Below, in pieces: positions 16,854 to 26,480 of a DNA stretch of 46,993 nt. Within the stretch, counting starts at the first letter, position 1. Every line of letters starts with the position of its first letter. The notes under the pieces are model-generated. The model saw only the letters and a program-made list of their open reading frames with translations. It had not been told where the DNA came from and made no database searches. Location: NCBI RefSeq assembly GCF_002111585.1, contig NZ_LUTP01000028.1, positions 1 through 46,993 of the forward strand. Reading direction: 5' to 3'. Origin of the DNA: Lonsdalea iberica. Lineage in GTDB: Bacteria > Pseudomonadota > Gammaproteobacteria > Enterobacterales > Enterobacteriaceae. A program made the position numbers and the translations under genes.

Positions 16854-17555
16854 ATGAAAGTTGGCATCATTGGCGCAATGGAGCAAGAAGTTATCCTGCT
16901 GCGGGATCAGATCCAGAATCGTCAGACCATACAGCGCGCGGGCTGTGAAATTTATACCGGACAGCTGCACGGCGTGGACGTGGCGCTGCTGAAGTCCGGG
17001 ATCGGTAAAGTCGCGGCGGCGCTGGGGACGACGCTGCTGCTGGAGCACTGCCGTCCAGATGTCGTGATCAATACCGGTTCAGCCGGGGGGCTCGTTTCCA
17101 GCCTGAAAGTGGGCGATATCGTGGTATCCAGCGAAGTTCGCTACCACGATGCCGACGTCACCGCGTTCGGTTATGAAGCGGGTCAAATGGCGGGCTGCCC
17201 CGCCGCTTTCGTCGCAGACGAAAACCTGATCGTTCAGGCCGAACAGGCTATCGCCAAGCTGGAGCTAAATGCGGTACGCGGCCTGGTCGTCAGCGGCGAT
17301 GCCTTCATCAACGGCGCGGAACCGCTGGCCCGCATCCGCAACACCTTCCCGCAGGCGGTCGCCGTGGAGATGGAAGCGACAGCTATCGGCCACGTCTGCC
17401 ATCAGTTCGGCGCACCTTTCGTTGTCGTGCGCGCGATTTCCGACGTCGCGGACCAGGAATCTCATCTGAGCTTCGAGGAATTCCTGAGCGTGGCGGCCAA
17501 GCAGTCCACGTTAATGGTGGAAGCGCTCGTGCAGTCGCTGGGCCAACAAGGCTGA
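16854..17555 (+). CDS. mtnN: 5'-methylthioadenosine/S-adenosylhomocysteine nucleosidase
   Basis: The 233-residue enzyme cleaves adenine from methylthioadenosine and S-adenosylhomocysteine, feeding methionine salvage and autoinducer-2 synthesis. The N-terminal [13 protein letters not shown] carries the catalytic Glu12; the purine/ribose site is in [13 protein letters not shown], and the catalytic Asp in [10 protein letters not shown]. The start at 16854 gives the family N-terminus; the open frame goes further upstream but has no signal. It detoxifies the methylthioadenosine made by SpeE, which is encoded further right in this window. Confidence 0.96.
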   Translation: MKVGIIGAMEQEVILLRDQIQNRQTIQRAGCEIYTGQLHGVDVALLKSGIGKVAAALGTTLLLEHCRPDVVINTGSAGGLVSSLKVGDIVVSSEVRYHDADVTAFGYEAGQMAGCPAAFVADENLIVQAEQAIAKLELNAVRGLVVSGDAFINGAEPLARIRNTFPQAVAVEMEATAIGHVCHQFGAPFVVVRAISDVADQESHLSFEEFLSVAAKQSTLMVEALVQSLGQQG

Positions 17556-17570
17556 TTCGATAGCCCGCCG

Positions 17571-17647
17571 CTGCATTCACTGACGAGTGAATGCAGCGCG
17601 CGTAAACAAAAAACCCGTGCGGCAGCTACGCTGAGCACGGGTTTTTT
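17571..17647. terminator. bidirectional terminator between mtnN and erpA
   Basis: The stem AAAAAACCCGTGC (17608-17620) pairs with GCACGGGTTTTTT (17635-17647), so each strand ends in a T-run and both convergent genes can be stopped. A second hairpin without T-run, CTGCATTCAC...GTGAATGCAG (17571-17580 with 17587-17596), lies nearer mtnN. Confidence 0.9.
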
Positions 17648-17680
17648 ATGCACGCCACACTGTGTGGCTGAGCTTGAGGA

Positions 17681-18025
17681 TCAGATGCTGAAGGACGATC
17701 CGCAGCCGCAGGTGGTTTTAGCATTCGGGTTGGTGACCACGAAGCGCGAGCCTTCCAGCCCCTCGGTATAGTCTACCGAACCGCCGACCAGATATTGCAG
17801 GCTCATCGGATCCACGACCAGCGACACGCCCTGCTTCTCAATCATCATATCGCCCTCGTTGACCTTGTCGTCAAACGTAAAGCCATATTGGAAACCGCTG
17901 CAACCGCCGCCGGTAATGTACACACGCAGTTTCAAATCGGGATTTTCTTCGTCAGCAATCAGGAATTTCACCTTATTGGCTGCGGCATCAGTGAATTGCA
18001 GCGGCACTGCTGTTACGTCGCTCAT
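17681..18025 (-). CDS. erpA: iron-sulfur cluster insertion protein ErpA
   Basis: The 114-residue A-type carrier delivers Fe-S clusters to target enzymes such as IspG. The three cluster-ligand cysteines are in [10 protein letters not shown] and in the C-terminal CGCGSSFSI. The length equals E. coli ErpA. I start at 18025 ([16 protein letters not shown]) with GGGAG nearby; the frame is open further upstream but that part has no similarity to the family. It is convergent with mtnN and divergent from hemL. Confidence 0.96.
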   Translation of the reverse strand: MSDVTAVPLQFTDAAANKVKFLIADEENPDLKLRVYITGGGCSGFQYGFTFDDKVNEGDMMIEKQGVSLVVDPMSLQYLVGGSVDYTEGLEGSRFVVTNPNAKTTCGCGSSFSI

Positions 18026-18333
18026 CTTTCGTACTCCCAAACTCAGTATCGGGCGGAGGTCATCCAACCCGGTGATGCTTCGATTATCTAATAGCCCCCG
18101 ATCTCGTTCAAGAGATGATCGGTTCGCGGCGGGGCGGCAGTCAATGACGCCGCACTCATTCAGGCATGTGATTCGGCAGGTATTGGCGACGATTATCGGC
18201 CTTTTACCGCGCCAAAACAACGTCGTTCGCCTACATTGCCCTCTCATATTGGTCACAAGGATTTCACAACCGCCCTCTCTTCATTAGAATGAAGGCATAC
18301 TCTGTGACATCAATCCCCAGTCAGGAATCTGTA

Positions 18334-19614
18334 ATGAATAAATCTGAAAGTCTGTACGCGGCGGCGCAGCAAGTCATTCCGGGCGGCGTAAACTCGCCGG
18401 TGCGGGCATTTAACGGCGTTGGCGGCACGCCGCTGTTTATCGAACGCGCCGAGGGCGCCTACATCTATGATGCGGATGGCAAAGCGTATATCGACTACGT
18501 CGGTTCCTGGGGGCCGATGGTGCTGGGCCACAACCATCCGGCTATTCGCGATGCGGTGATCGCCGCCGCGGAGCGCGGACTGAGCTTTGGCGCGCCCACC
18601 GAAATGGAAGTCACCATGGCGAATCTCGTGACCTCGCTGATGAAGGGCATGGACATGGTGCGCATGGTCAACTCCGGAACGGAAGCCACGATGAGCGCCA
18701 TTCGTCTGGCCCGCGGTTTCACCGGACGCGATAAAATCATCAAATTCGAAGGCTGCTACCATGGTCATGCGGACTGTCTGCTGGTCAAAGCCGGCTCCGG
18801 CGCACTCACGCTGGGGCAGCCGAACTCCCCCGGCGTCCCCGCCGATTTCGCCCGCCATACCCTGACCTGTACGTATAACGATTTGGCCTCGGTACGCGCT
18901 GCTTTTGAACAACACCCCGAAGACATCGCCGCCATTATCGTTGAACCGGTCGCCGGTAACATGAACTGCATTCCGCCGCTGCCGGCATTCCTGCCGGGGC
19001 TGCGCGATCTGTGCGACGAATTCGGCGCGCTGCTGATTATCGACGAAGTGATGACCGGTTTCCGCGTCGCGCTGGGCGGCGCGCAGGCCTTCTATGGCGT
19101 GCAACCGGACCTGACTTGCCTGGGTAAAATCATCGGCGGCGGTATGCCTGTCGGCGCATTCGGCGGTCGCCGCGACGTGATGGAAGCGCTGGCTCCGACC
19201 GGACCGGTCTATCAGGCGGGTACGCTGTCCGGCAACCCGATCGCCATGGCGGCAGGCGTCGCCTGCCTGACCGAGGTCGCTAAACCGGACGTCCATCCGC
19301 GGTTAACCGCGCTGACGGATCGTCTGGCGGAAGGGCTGCTGGACGCGGCCCGGGCAGAAAACGTGCCGCTGGTCATCAACCGCGCCGGGGGCATGTTCGG
19401 CCTGTTCTTCACCGACGATGAAACGGTAACAAGCTATCAGGACGTGCTGAAGTGCGATGTGGAACGCTTCAAACGCTTCTTCCACCTGATGCTGGATGAG
19501 GGCGTTTATCTGTCGCCGTCCGCGTTCGAGGCGGGCTTTATGTCCACGGCACACAGCGAACAGGATATCGATCGCACCATCGCCGCGGCGCGTCGGTGCT
19601 TCTCACAGCTGTAA
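18334..19614 (+). CDS. hemL: glutamate-1-semialdehyde 2,1-aminomutase
   Basis: The 426-residue PLP enzyme makes 5-aminolevulinate for haem and other tetrapyrroles. The PLP lysine is in [16 protein letters not shown]; the phosphate-binding part is [15 protein letters not shown], and the cofactor aspartate is in [17 protein letters not shown]. The N-terminus [20 protein letters not shown] and the length match E. coli HemL exactly, which fixes the start at 18334 after AGGA. No clcA gene stands between hemL and erpA, unlike in E. coli. Confidence 0.97.
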   Translation: MNKSESLYAAAQQVIPGGVNSPVRAFNGVGGTPLFIERAEGAYIYDADGKAYIDYVGSWGPMVLGHNHPAIRDAVIAAAERGLSFGAPTEMEVTMANLVTSLMKGMDMVRMVNSGTEATMSAIRLARGFTGRDKIIKFEGCYHGHADCLLVKAGSGALTLGQPNSPGVPADFARHTLTCTYNDLASVRAAFEQHPEDIAAIIVEPVAGNMNCIPPLPAFLPGLRDLCDEFGALLIIDEVMTGFRVALGGAQAFYGVQPDLTCLGKIIGGGMPVGAFGGRRDVMEALAPTGPVYQAGTLSGNPIAMAAGVACLTEVAKPDVHPRLTALTDRLAEGLLDAARAENVPLVINRAGGMFGLFFTDDETVTSYQDVLKCDVERFKRFFHLMLDEGVYLSPSAFEAGFMSTAHSEQDIDRTIAAARRCFSQL

Positions 19615-19625
19615 TGTGTTTTGCT

Positions 19626-19652
19626 GCCTCGGAGCGAATCCGGCTCTGAGGC
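19626..19652. terminator. hairpin between convergent hemL and fhuB
   Basis: GCCTCGGAGC (19626-19635) pairs with GCTCTGAGGC (19643-19652) with one G-T pair and a 7-base loop. It lies in the 38-bp gap between the two stop codons. No T-run follows on either strand, so it is a probable but weak terminator. Confidence 0.5.
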
Positions 19653-21641
19653 TCAACGCGTCTGCTTCCTCAGCAGGTAAATAAAGTACGGCGCGCCGAT
19701 GAACGTCGCCAACAACCCGGCGGGGATCTGATACGGAAACAGCAACATCCGCCCGGCCCAGTCGGCCGCCGCCATCAGCCCTCCCCCTATCGCCGCCGCA
19801 CAGACGATGTGCGACATCACCCGATTAAATCCCAGCATCCGCGCGAGATGCGGGGCCATCAGCCCGACGAAGCTCATGGGGCCGACGATCAAGGTCGCGC
19901 CGGCGGTGAGCATCGCCGCCAGCAGAAGAATAGCCAGACGGGCTAATGAGACCGGAACGCCGAGCGTTCTCGCGGTCACGCCGCCTAACGGCAAGATCTG
20001 CAACCAACGGCGGCAGACCGGCGTCAACAACAGCGCCACTAACGCCAACGCGCCGGTATAGATGACCTGCTTGCCATCCACGCCGTATGTGGAGCCAGTG
20101 ATCCACGTCAGCACGGCGCCCATGCGCGGATCGCCGCTCGCCAGCAGCAACGTGACCAACGTGGTCAGCGCTGTGCCGACCGCGATCCCGGTCGGTAACA
20201 GTCTCTGCGTGGAAAAACCGTCCCGACCTGCCGCCGCCATCATCACAGTCAGCGTCAGGGCGGCGCCGAGGCTGCCTGCGGGCAAACGCCACGCCAGCGC
20301 GTTACCCGGCCACATGAACATGAGGATAACGACGCCAAACGCCGCGCCCGAGCTAATTCCCAGCACCTCAGGACTGGCCATCGGATTACCGGTTAGCCGC
20401 TGAATCAAGCATCCCGCGACCGCCAGCATCATCCCCGCGCACATCGCCGCCGCCAGACGCGGCCACCGCCACGGCAAGAGTTCGGAAAAGGCATGGCCGC
20501 TGGCCCATTGCCAGCCCTGCGCATCACGTCCCAGACACAATGCGGCGACAATTACCGCCGCCAACATGACACCGCCGCCCGTCAGCCAGAGCGGGCTAAG
20601 ACGACGTTGCCGCACGGCGGCAGGCGCGTCATTGACCGGGGCTGCCACCCCATTGCGCAGACGCGGCAGCAGCCACAGTAGCATCGGCGCGCCAACCAGC
20701 GCCGTCGCGGCCCCCGTCGGCACCTCGCGCCATGCGTCCGCCAGCCAGAGCGTCAGCCGATCGGTAAGACACAGCAGCAGCGCGCCCAGCAGCGGCGCCA
20801 GCCACAGCCGCTGACCCAGACGACGCGCACCCAAAATTTTCGCCAGCAGCGGCGCGAAAAGGCCGACGAAGCCGATGATGCCGGCGGCGTTAACCCACTG
20901 GGCGCTCAGAAAGATCGCCAGCGTCAGCGTACCGAAACGCGTCAGTCCCAGCCCGAGTCCTAAATTGCGCGCCACGCCATCATCCAGCACGAGCAGCGTC
21001 AACGGCCGAACCAGCAGTCCGGCGGCGATAAAGCCCAGGATCAAACGCGGCAGCACGAACGACACGTTGCGCCAGTCCTGCTGGTTCAACGAGCCGCTGC
21101 TCCACAAAAATAGGTTGGTCAGTTGGTCAAAATGCAGCAAGGCCAGCAAGTGATTGACCGCGCCGCAGTACAGACTCAGCACCAGACCCGCGAGGATCAG
21201 CGTCACCGGCGATAAGCGACGTCCCCAGGCGACGCCAAACACCAGCGCCCCCACCAGTAATGCGCCGAGCATCGCCGCCAGTTGCGACGTCATGGCCCCG
21301 CCCGGCAACGCCCACAGCGTCGCGACGGTGATACCGAGCTGCGCGCCGCTGGCGACGCCCAACGTGGCAGGCTCTGCCAATGGATTGCGCAGCACTTGTT
21401 GAAACAGCACGCCGACCAGACCCAGTCCCGCGCCGATCAAACAGGACAACACGAGACGCGGCAACTGACTGTAGTGAAACAGCATCTGCCGGATATCGTC
21501 CTGCGAGGGACCTGCAATGCCTTGTCGCCAGAGGGCAAACGGCAGGTGTCGATTCAGTTGGCTCAGCGTGATCGCCAGCACCAGCAAAGTCAGCGTGCCG
21601 ACCACCAAGACGGTAAAACGCCGGGAAGATGTCGACATCAT
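19653..21641 (-). CDS. fhuB: ferric hydroxamate transport permease FhuB
   Basis: The 662-residue inner-membrane protein is a fusion of two FecCD-type permease halves with about 20 helices, as in E. coli (660). Each half has the conserved Gly-rich segment before the coupling helix: AEPATLGVASGAQLGI in the first and ASPEVLGISSGAAFGV in the second. It lets FhuD-bound ferric hydroxamates (ferrichrome, aerobactin type) cross the membrane with energy from FhuC. The start ATGATG at 21641/21638 overlaps the fhuD stop, and AGGAGG precedes it. The frame is open upstream into fhuD but that is not used. Confidence 0.95.
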   Translation of the reverse strand: MMSTSSRRFTVLVVGTLTLLVLAITLSQLNRHLPFALWRQGIAGPSQDDIRQMLFHYSQLPRLVLSCLIGAGLGLVGVLFQQVLRNPLAEPATLGVASGAQLGITVATLWALPGGAMTSQLAAMLGALLVGALVFGVAWGRRLSPVTLILAGLVLSLYCGAVNHLLALLHFDQLTNLFLWSSGSLNQQDWRNVSFVLPRLILGFIAAGLLVRPLTLLVLDDGVARNLGLGLGLTRFGTLTLAIFLSAQWVNAAGIIGFVGLFAPLLAKILGARRLGQRLWLAPLLGALLLCLTDRLTLWLADAWREVPTGAATALVGAPMLLWLLPRLRNGVAAPVNDAPAAVRQRRLSPLWLTGGGVMLAAVIVAALCLGRDAQGWQWASGHAFSELLPWRWPRLAAAMCAGMMLAVAGCLIQRLTGNPMASPEVLGISSGAAFGVVILMFMWPGNALAWRLPAGSLGAALTLTVMMAAAGRDGFSTQRLLPTGIAVGTALTTLVTLLLASGDPRMGAVLTWITGSTYGVDGKQVIYTGALALVALLLTPVCRRWLQILPLGGVTARTLGVPVSLARLAILLLAAMLTAGATLIVGPMSFVGLMAPHLARMLGFNRVMSHIVCAAAIGGGLMAAADWAGRMLLFPYQIPAGLLATFIGAPYFIYLLRKQTR

Positions 21642-22549
21642 CGGAACGCCTCCTGCGCGTTGGCCAGCGTCTCGCAAAAACGCATGGCGGAAAGCGTGCC
21701 GCCATAAAACCAGATGGGCTCCACCCGTTGCCAGCGCTGATGACGCACGAACGGCAGCGCTTGCCACAGCGGATTGGCTTCAACTTCCGCCATCAACGCG
21801 CCGTTGCCGTGATCAAAACATAGCGCGTCGACCTCTGCGCTCAACGTCGCCAATCGCTCCATGCCCACGATAATACTGCCCCAGGCATTGGTTTCACCCT
21901 GCCAGGCATTGTCGATACCGAGTTCATCCATGACCGACTGAAACAGGCTGTTACGGCCGAGGATCAGGACGTGGCGCGCATCCATCACGGTAAAAAGGAG
22001 TAAAGGCCGATGGGGATAAGCCTGCAGCTTGATCCGCGCCTGCTCAATGAAACGACTGAACAACGCCAGATGCTGCTCCGCCGCCGACCGCAGATCCAGG
22101 CGTTCGCCCAGCTCCCGCAGCGAACGACGGGCGCTTTCCAGCGGGCCGCCGTCGCCGTTAATAAATGAAAAACCCATGCCTGGCGCGATGCGGGCCATCT
22201 GCGCGGGCGCGGGACCAAAGCCGTCGGCATACAGCAGCAGGGATGGCCGCAGTTGCGCCAACAGCTCCAGATTGGGTTCGGTGCGCAGCCCCACGTCCAC
22301 CACACGGTCCGGCAACGACGGCGACTTCACCCACCGTTGGTAGTTATGTTTATCGGCGATGCCCAACGGGGTGACGCCCAGCGCCATCAGCAGCTCCAAC
22401 GGCTGCCACTCCAGCGCCACGATGCGCCGCACATCGTTGACCGCGGCCCGCCCCCGTAGCGCATACACACAGGGCGACAGCAGCAAAGCGGTCAGCAGGC
22501 GGCGGCGAGAAAGTCCGCTGGAAAAAAGTCCGGTGGAAGGTGTCATCAT
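21638..22549 (-). CDS. fhuD: ferric hydroxamate-binding periplasmic protein FhuD
   Basis: The 303-residue binding protein has a twin-arginine signal (LSRRRLLTALLLS), as E. coli FhuD does. The mature part has the class III binding-protein features VALEWQPLELLMALGV and VGLRTEPNLELLAQLRPS and, near the end, WQALPFVRHQRWQRVEPIWF, where ligand-contacting Trp and Tyr residues lie. It hands ferric hydroxamates to FhuB. The start overlaps the fhuC stop (TGATGATG); ATG at 22549 or 22546 are both possible. No outer-membrane receptor gene is present in this cluster. Confidence 0.93.
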   Translation of the reverse strand: MMTPSTGLFSSGLSRRRLLTALLLSPCVYALRGRAAVNDVRRIVALEWQPLELLMALGVTPLGIADKHNYQRWVKSPSLPDRVVDVGLRTEPNLELLAQLRPSLLLYADGFGPAPAQMARIAPGMGFSFINGDGGPLESARRSLRELGERLDLRSAAEQHLALFSRFIEQARIKLQAYPHRPLLLFTVMDARHVLILGRNSLFQSVMDELGIDNAWQGETNAWGSIIVGMERLATLSAEVDALCFDHGNGALMAEVEANPLWQALPFVRHQRWQRVEPIWFYGGTLSAMRFCETLANAQEAFR

Positions 22550-23349
22550 CAGCACACAAAACTTATCGGCGAGCCATCCGCCGGATGCGTCAGTATCCCC
22601 ATCGGGATCCCATAAATTTCCTGCAGCACCGATGCCTGCATCATCTCTGCGGGCGTTCCCTGCGCAATCAGTTTTCCCTGACGCAGCGCCAGCAGGCAGT
22701 CGCAATAGCGAGCGGCCATATTCACGTCGTGCAGCACCGCAATCACGGTCAGCCCGCGCTCACGGCTGAGCTGCCGGATCAGCGCCAGCACATCGACCTG
22801 ATGCGCAATGTCCAGCGCCGAAGTCGGCTCATCCAGCAACAGGCACCGGCTGCCCTGCGCCAGCGTCATCGCCAGCCAGGCCCGCTGACGCTCGCCGCCG
22901 GACAGGCTGTCCACCAGCCGCTGTGCAAACGGCGTCAAACCGACCAATGCAATGGCTTGTTCCACCTGCTCCCGGTCTGCATGACCGAAGCGCCCGAGCG
23001 CGCCGTGCCACGGGTAGCGTCCCACCGCCACCAGCTCACGCACCGTCATGCCTTCGGCGGCGGGCAGTTGCTGTGGTAGATAGGCCACCTGACGGGCGAA
23101 GAGCGTGTTGCCCCAAAGCGCCAACGGCCGCCCCGCCAGCGAGAGTTGACCGGCGCTGGCGGGCTGATGACGGCCCAGCAGCTTGAGCAAGGTGGACTTA
23201 CCCGATCCGTTATGGCCGATCAGCCCGTAGACTTTTCCAGTGGGAAACGCAACCGACAGCGGATGCAGCAACATACGGCTGCCCACGCTGAAGCTAACCC
23301 CCTCGAGCGAGAACGTCACATCCCCATCAAGCGGAAAATTATTTGGCAT
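22549..23349 (-). CDS. fhuC: ferric hydroxamate import ATPase FhuC
   Basis: The 266-residue ABC ATPase has Walker A GHNGSGKST, the Q-loop VAYLPQQLPAAEGM, signature LSGGERQR, Walker B LLLDEPTSALD and the switch His in AVLHDVNMAA; all are intact. It drives FhuBD uptake. I start at 23349 (MPNNFPLDGDVTFSLEG), which gives the family length (265 in E. coli); no strong ribosome site stands there. A Fur-box-like site lies about 120 bp upstream. In E. coli fhuA precedes fhuC; here it is absent. Confidence 0.94.
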   Translation of the reverse strand: MPNNFPLDGDVTFSLEGVSFSVGSRMLLHPLSVAFPTGKVYGLIGHNGSGKSTLLKLLGRHQPASAGQLSLAGRPLALWGNTLFARQVAYLPQQLPAAEGMTVRELVAVGRYPWHGALGRFGHADREQVEQAIALVGLTPFAQRLVDSLSGGERQRAWLAMTLAQGSRCLLLDEPTSALDIAHQVDVLALIRQLSRERGLTVIAVLHDVNMAARYCDCLLALRQGKLIAQGTPAEMMQASVLQEIYGIPMGILTHPADGSPISFVC

Positions 23350-23465
23350 AAGGCTGGCCCTGAGCGAAAGCACAGGCGGTAGTCGCCGTCGCGAAAGGGT
23401 GAATGGCAAGACGTAACGGGCAAGCGGGCGTCATAGGTCGCATCTCTAATGAATTATTCATTAAT

Positions 23466-23484
23466 GCAAACGAGAATGGTTATT
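23466..23484 (-). promoter_or_regulatory. candidate Fur box upstream of fhuC
   Basis: GCAAACGAGAATGGTTATT matches the 19-bp Fur consensus at about 12 positions and lies in a locally AT-rich patch (also AATGAATTATTCATTAATG just beside it). Iron control by Fur is known for fhu operons. The position, 117 bp before the fhuC start, fits a promoter for fhuCDB. Confidence 0.6.
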
Positions 23485-23834
23485 ATAAGCGTCGCATTTT
23501 TGCAAAAGGAACCGGCCACTGCAAGCGCGTTTGGTCTTCGTGAAACCCACGCGACCGGCTCCGCACCGAATGCCCGTGCGAGACGTCATTTAAGCCAGCG
23601 TGTCTCGATAGCACGGATACCACCGGTATCCGTCCGGTGACGCCCCATCATCACAAAGCAGTGTCCTGTTTCGTGCCAGGCGACGTCCATCCCGAGAATC
23701 TACCGCCGATGACAGGGGGGAATTAGCAAACGCGACCCAAATGCCTAGCCCGGCAACGCCGATGCCTTCTTTCTGGCGGGTAGCGCGGATCAATCCTCCC
23801 CCTCGCGCTTCAGGGGGCTCGGGCTGATAACAAA
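23485..23834. other. intergenic space where fhuA would be expected
   Basis: The E. coli order is mrcB-fhuA-fhuC-fhuD-fhuB. Here only about 540 bp separates mrcB from fhuC, and no part of a TonB-dependent receptor is recognisable in any frame. Two short frames (23449-23640 plus, 23590-23844 minus) have no ribosome site or family resemblance and are not called. Confidence 0.6.
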
Positions 23835-23859
23835 AAGCCCGCAACCAGGTTGCGGGCTT
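23835..23859 (-). terminator. intrinsic terminator of mrcB
   Basis: AAGCCCGCAA (23835-23844) pairs with TTGCGGGCTT (23850-23859) around a CCAGG loop, and on the minus strand the stem runs into TTTTTG. It stands 34 bp after the mrcB stop codon. Confidence 0.85.
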
Positions 23860-23893
23860 CGAGGGTGATGGCGGCAGTCACGCCTTAGCGGGA

Positions 23894-26379
23894 TTACTGT
23901 CCAAACATCTCTTTGATCCAACCGGCGACGCCCTGCCCGTCTTTCTGCTCATCCTGCTGTCCGACCGGCTGTCCTTCCTGCGATTGAACCGTCTCAGGGG
24001 CCGTTTGGCACAGAGACTGCGGATTATCGCTCCAGACCGGCAGCACGCGGCCCGCGCTGCCGTTGCAGATGACATTGCCATTGCCGTCGACCGTCATCGT
24101 GCTGATGCCTTCCGGCGGGGTGAGTGTTAACGTCAGCGGCGTCTGGTTTTCCAGATAGCGGCGGTAGAGCGTTAGCGCGCCATTGGCGCCGGTCAGCTTG
24201 GCAGGGCCATTATTGTCTCGCCCTACCCAAGCGATGGCCACTTCCTTACCGTCCACGCCAGCGAACCAGCTGTCGCGCAGGTCGTTGGTCGTCCCGGTTT
24301 TCGCCGCCAGATGATAGCGTCCGAATTTCACCGTCAGCGAGCGGGACGTCCCGCGTTCAACCACCTGTTGCATACCGTACAGCGTCAAATAGGCCGCCTG
24401 AGCCGGGACGGCGCGTTCCGCCTGCGGGAAGCTCTGATACAGCACCGAATTGTCTTCCGCGATCACAGAGCGTACCGCCGACAGCGGGGCACGGTTGCCG
24501 CCGCTGGCAATCGTCTGGTACTCCTGCGCGACTTCCATCGGCGTCAGGCTGATCGCCCCCAGCAGCATGGACGGCACTGGCTGGATCACCTCTTTGGGGA
24601 TCCCCAATCGCTGTAGCGTGGCGCTGACCTGATCCAGTCCAACCGCCATCCCCAGATTCACCGTCGGGACGTTCAGGGAGTTGGCGAGCGCATCCACCAA
24701 TAGCACCTGACCACGGAACTGGCGGTCGTAGTTCTTCGGCTCCCATATCGCGCCGTTCGGCTGTTTCAGCGCCAGCGGCGCATCCGCCAGCACGGTATTG
24801 AGGCGATAATGATCGGGATCGCTCAAGGCCGTCAGATAGGTCGCGGGTTTCGCCAGTGAGCCGACCGAACGACGCGCCTGCAGCGCACGGTTGAAACCGG
24901 CGAATTGGGTATCGGCGCCGCCCACCATCGCACGAACTTCTCCGCTGAAACGGTCGACGATCACCATCGCCGCTTCCAGATCGCCGACGTTGCGCGCGGC
25001 ACGCAGCGCAGGAACGCCCTTCTCCACTGCGCGTTCGGCGGCATCCTGCGATACCGGGTCAAGCGTGGTGAAGATCTTCACGCCGGACAGGTCGTTGACC
25101 TTGTCGCCCAGCCGCTGCTGCAACTCCTGACGCACCATCTGCATAAATGCGGGTTGCGGGCTGATCACGCCGCCCTTCGGCTGGACGCCCAGCGGACGCG
25201 CGCTCAGCATGTTATAGAGATCTTCGTCGATCACCTGCTGGTTTTGCAGCAGACGCAGCACCAGATTGCGTCGCTCCAGCGTCAGTTTCGGGTTACGCCA
25301 CGGATTGTATAGCGAGGCCCCTTTGACCATACCGACCAGCATCGCTTGCTGATCGAGGCTCAGTTCGTTCACTGGACGCCCGAAATAATAGAGGCTGGCC
25401 AGCGGGAAACCGCGGATCTGATCGCTGCCGCTCTGACCGAGATATACCTCATTCAGATACAGTTCCAGAATCCGATCTTTGCTGTAGCGGGCGTCGACAA
25501 TCAGCGCCATATAGGCTTCATTGAGCTTACGCCACAGCGAACGCTCGTTGGTGAGAAACATGTTTTTCACCAACTGCTGCGTCAGCGTACTCCCGCCCTG
25601 CACCGCGCGTCCTGCGGTCAGGTTGGCCAGCACCGCGCGGCCGATGGAAAACAGACTAATACCGTCATGCTCGTAAAAGTGACGGTCCTCGGTCGCGATC
25701 AACGTATCCACCAGCAGATCGGGGAACCCTGCTCGAGGTACGAACAGGCGCTGTTCGCCGTTCGGCGATTGCAGCATGGTGATCAGTTTGGGATCGAGCC
25801 TGAAGAAACCGAGCTGCGCTGGTTATCCAGATTCTGGATCTTCGACAGACGGTCGTTGTTGAACACCAGACGGGCGCGGATCTGGCCCTCTTTGCCATCG
25901 GGGAAGTCGAACGGACGACGCAGCATTTCGATGCTGTTGGCCTGCACCGTAAACTCGCCGGGGCGGGTCATACGGGTGACTTCGCGGTACTGCATCCCTT
26001 CCAGCAGATGCACCATTTCCTGCTTGCTGTAGGACATGCCGGGTTCAAGGTTCACCATCCGGCCGTAGACCGTTGCCGGGAGTTGCCAAACCTTGCCGTC
26101 GATGCGGCTACGGATTTCGCTGTCCAGATAGATGCCATAGACCGCCATGACGACCACGAACACCAGCAGCAGTTTTAGCGCCAGCCCCAGCCAGCGGCGT
26201 TTTTTGCCAGGCTTGCGGCTCATCTCTTCGTCGTCCTCGTCATCATAATTATCGTCATACTCTTCGTAGTCATCATCATAGTCATCATCATCCCTGCGAC
26301 GCCTTACCATCTGTTTACGTGTAGGTTTTCGCGGCGCTTTTCCCTTGCGCCCGATAGGTTCGCGATCGTCCCGAGCCAT
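23894..26379 (-). pseudogene. mrcB: penicillin-binding protein 1B, split by a frameshift
   Basis: PBP1b builds peptidoglycan (glycosyltransfer and transpeptidation). The first frame (26379 to 25783) starts [16 protein letters not shown], has an acidic tract, a membrane helix ([20 protein letters not shown]) and the UB2H part, and derails after LDNQRS. The second frame (to 23894) resumes [19 protein letters not shown]. It carries the glycosyltransferase motifs EDRHFYEHDG and GGSTLTQQLVKN and the transpeptidase motifs SLAK, SLN and KTGTTNDLRDSWF. One T seems missing from a TT pair at about 25812 (read on the minus strand). Restored, the protein would have about 827 residues (844 in E. coli). 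All motifs outside the break are intact, so the change is recent or a sequencing error. Confidence 0.9.
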
Positions 26380-26443
26380 TGCTGTGACATCTCCATCAGG
26401 TTGCTAACGGCACCCGTGCAGTACCTGGCCGTCTACTCTGTGT

Positions 26444-26471
26444 CCCCCGCCTTTCTCAAGAAAGGGGGAAA
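26444..26471 (-). terminator. hairpin between hrpB and mrcB
   Basis: CCTTTCT (26450-26456) pairs with AGAAAGG (26459-26465), flanked by C-rich and G-rich ends that can lengthen the stem with one bulge. It lies between the hrpB stop and the mrcB start on the shared strand. No T-run follows, so its effect is uncertain. Confidence 0.4.
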
Positions 26472-26480
26472 CATCCGAAA

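Noticed and set aside
18310-19296. 328-residue minus-strand open frame opposite hemL
   Set aside because: It mirrors the codon pattern of hemL and resembles no protein family.
23590-23844. 84-residue minus-strand frame between mrcB and fhuC as an fhuA remnant
   Set aside because: No TonB-box, plug or barrel-like pattern can be seen, and the frame overlaps the mrcB terminator.
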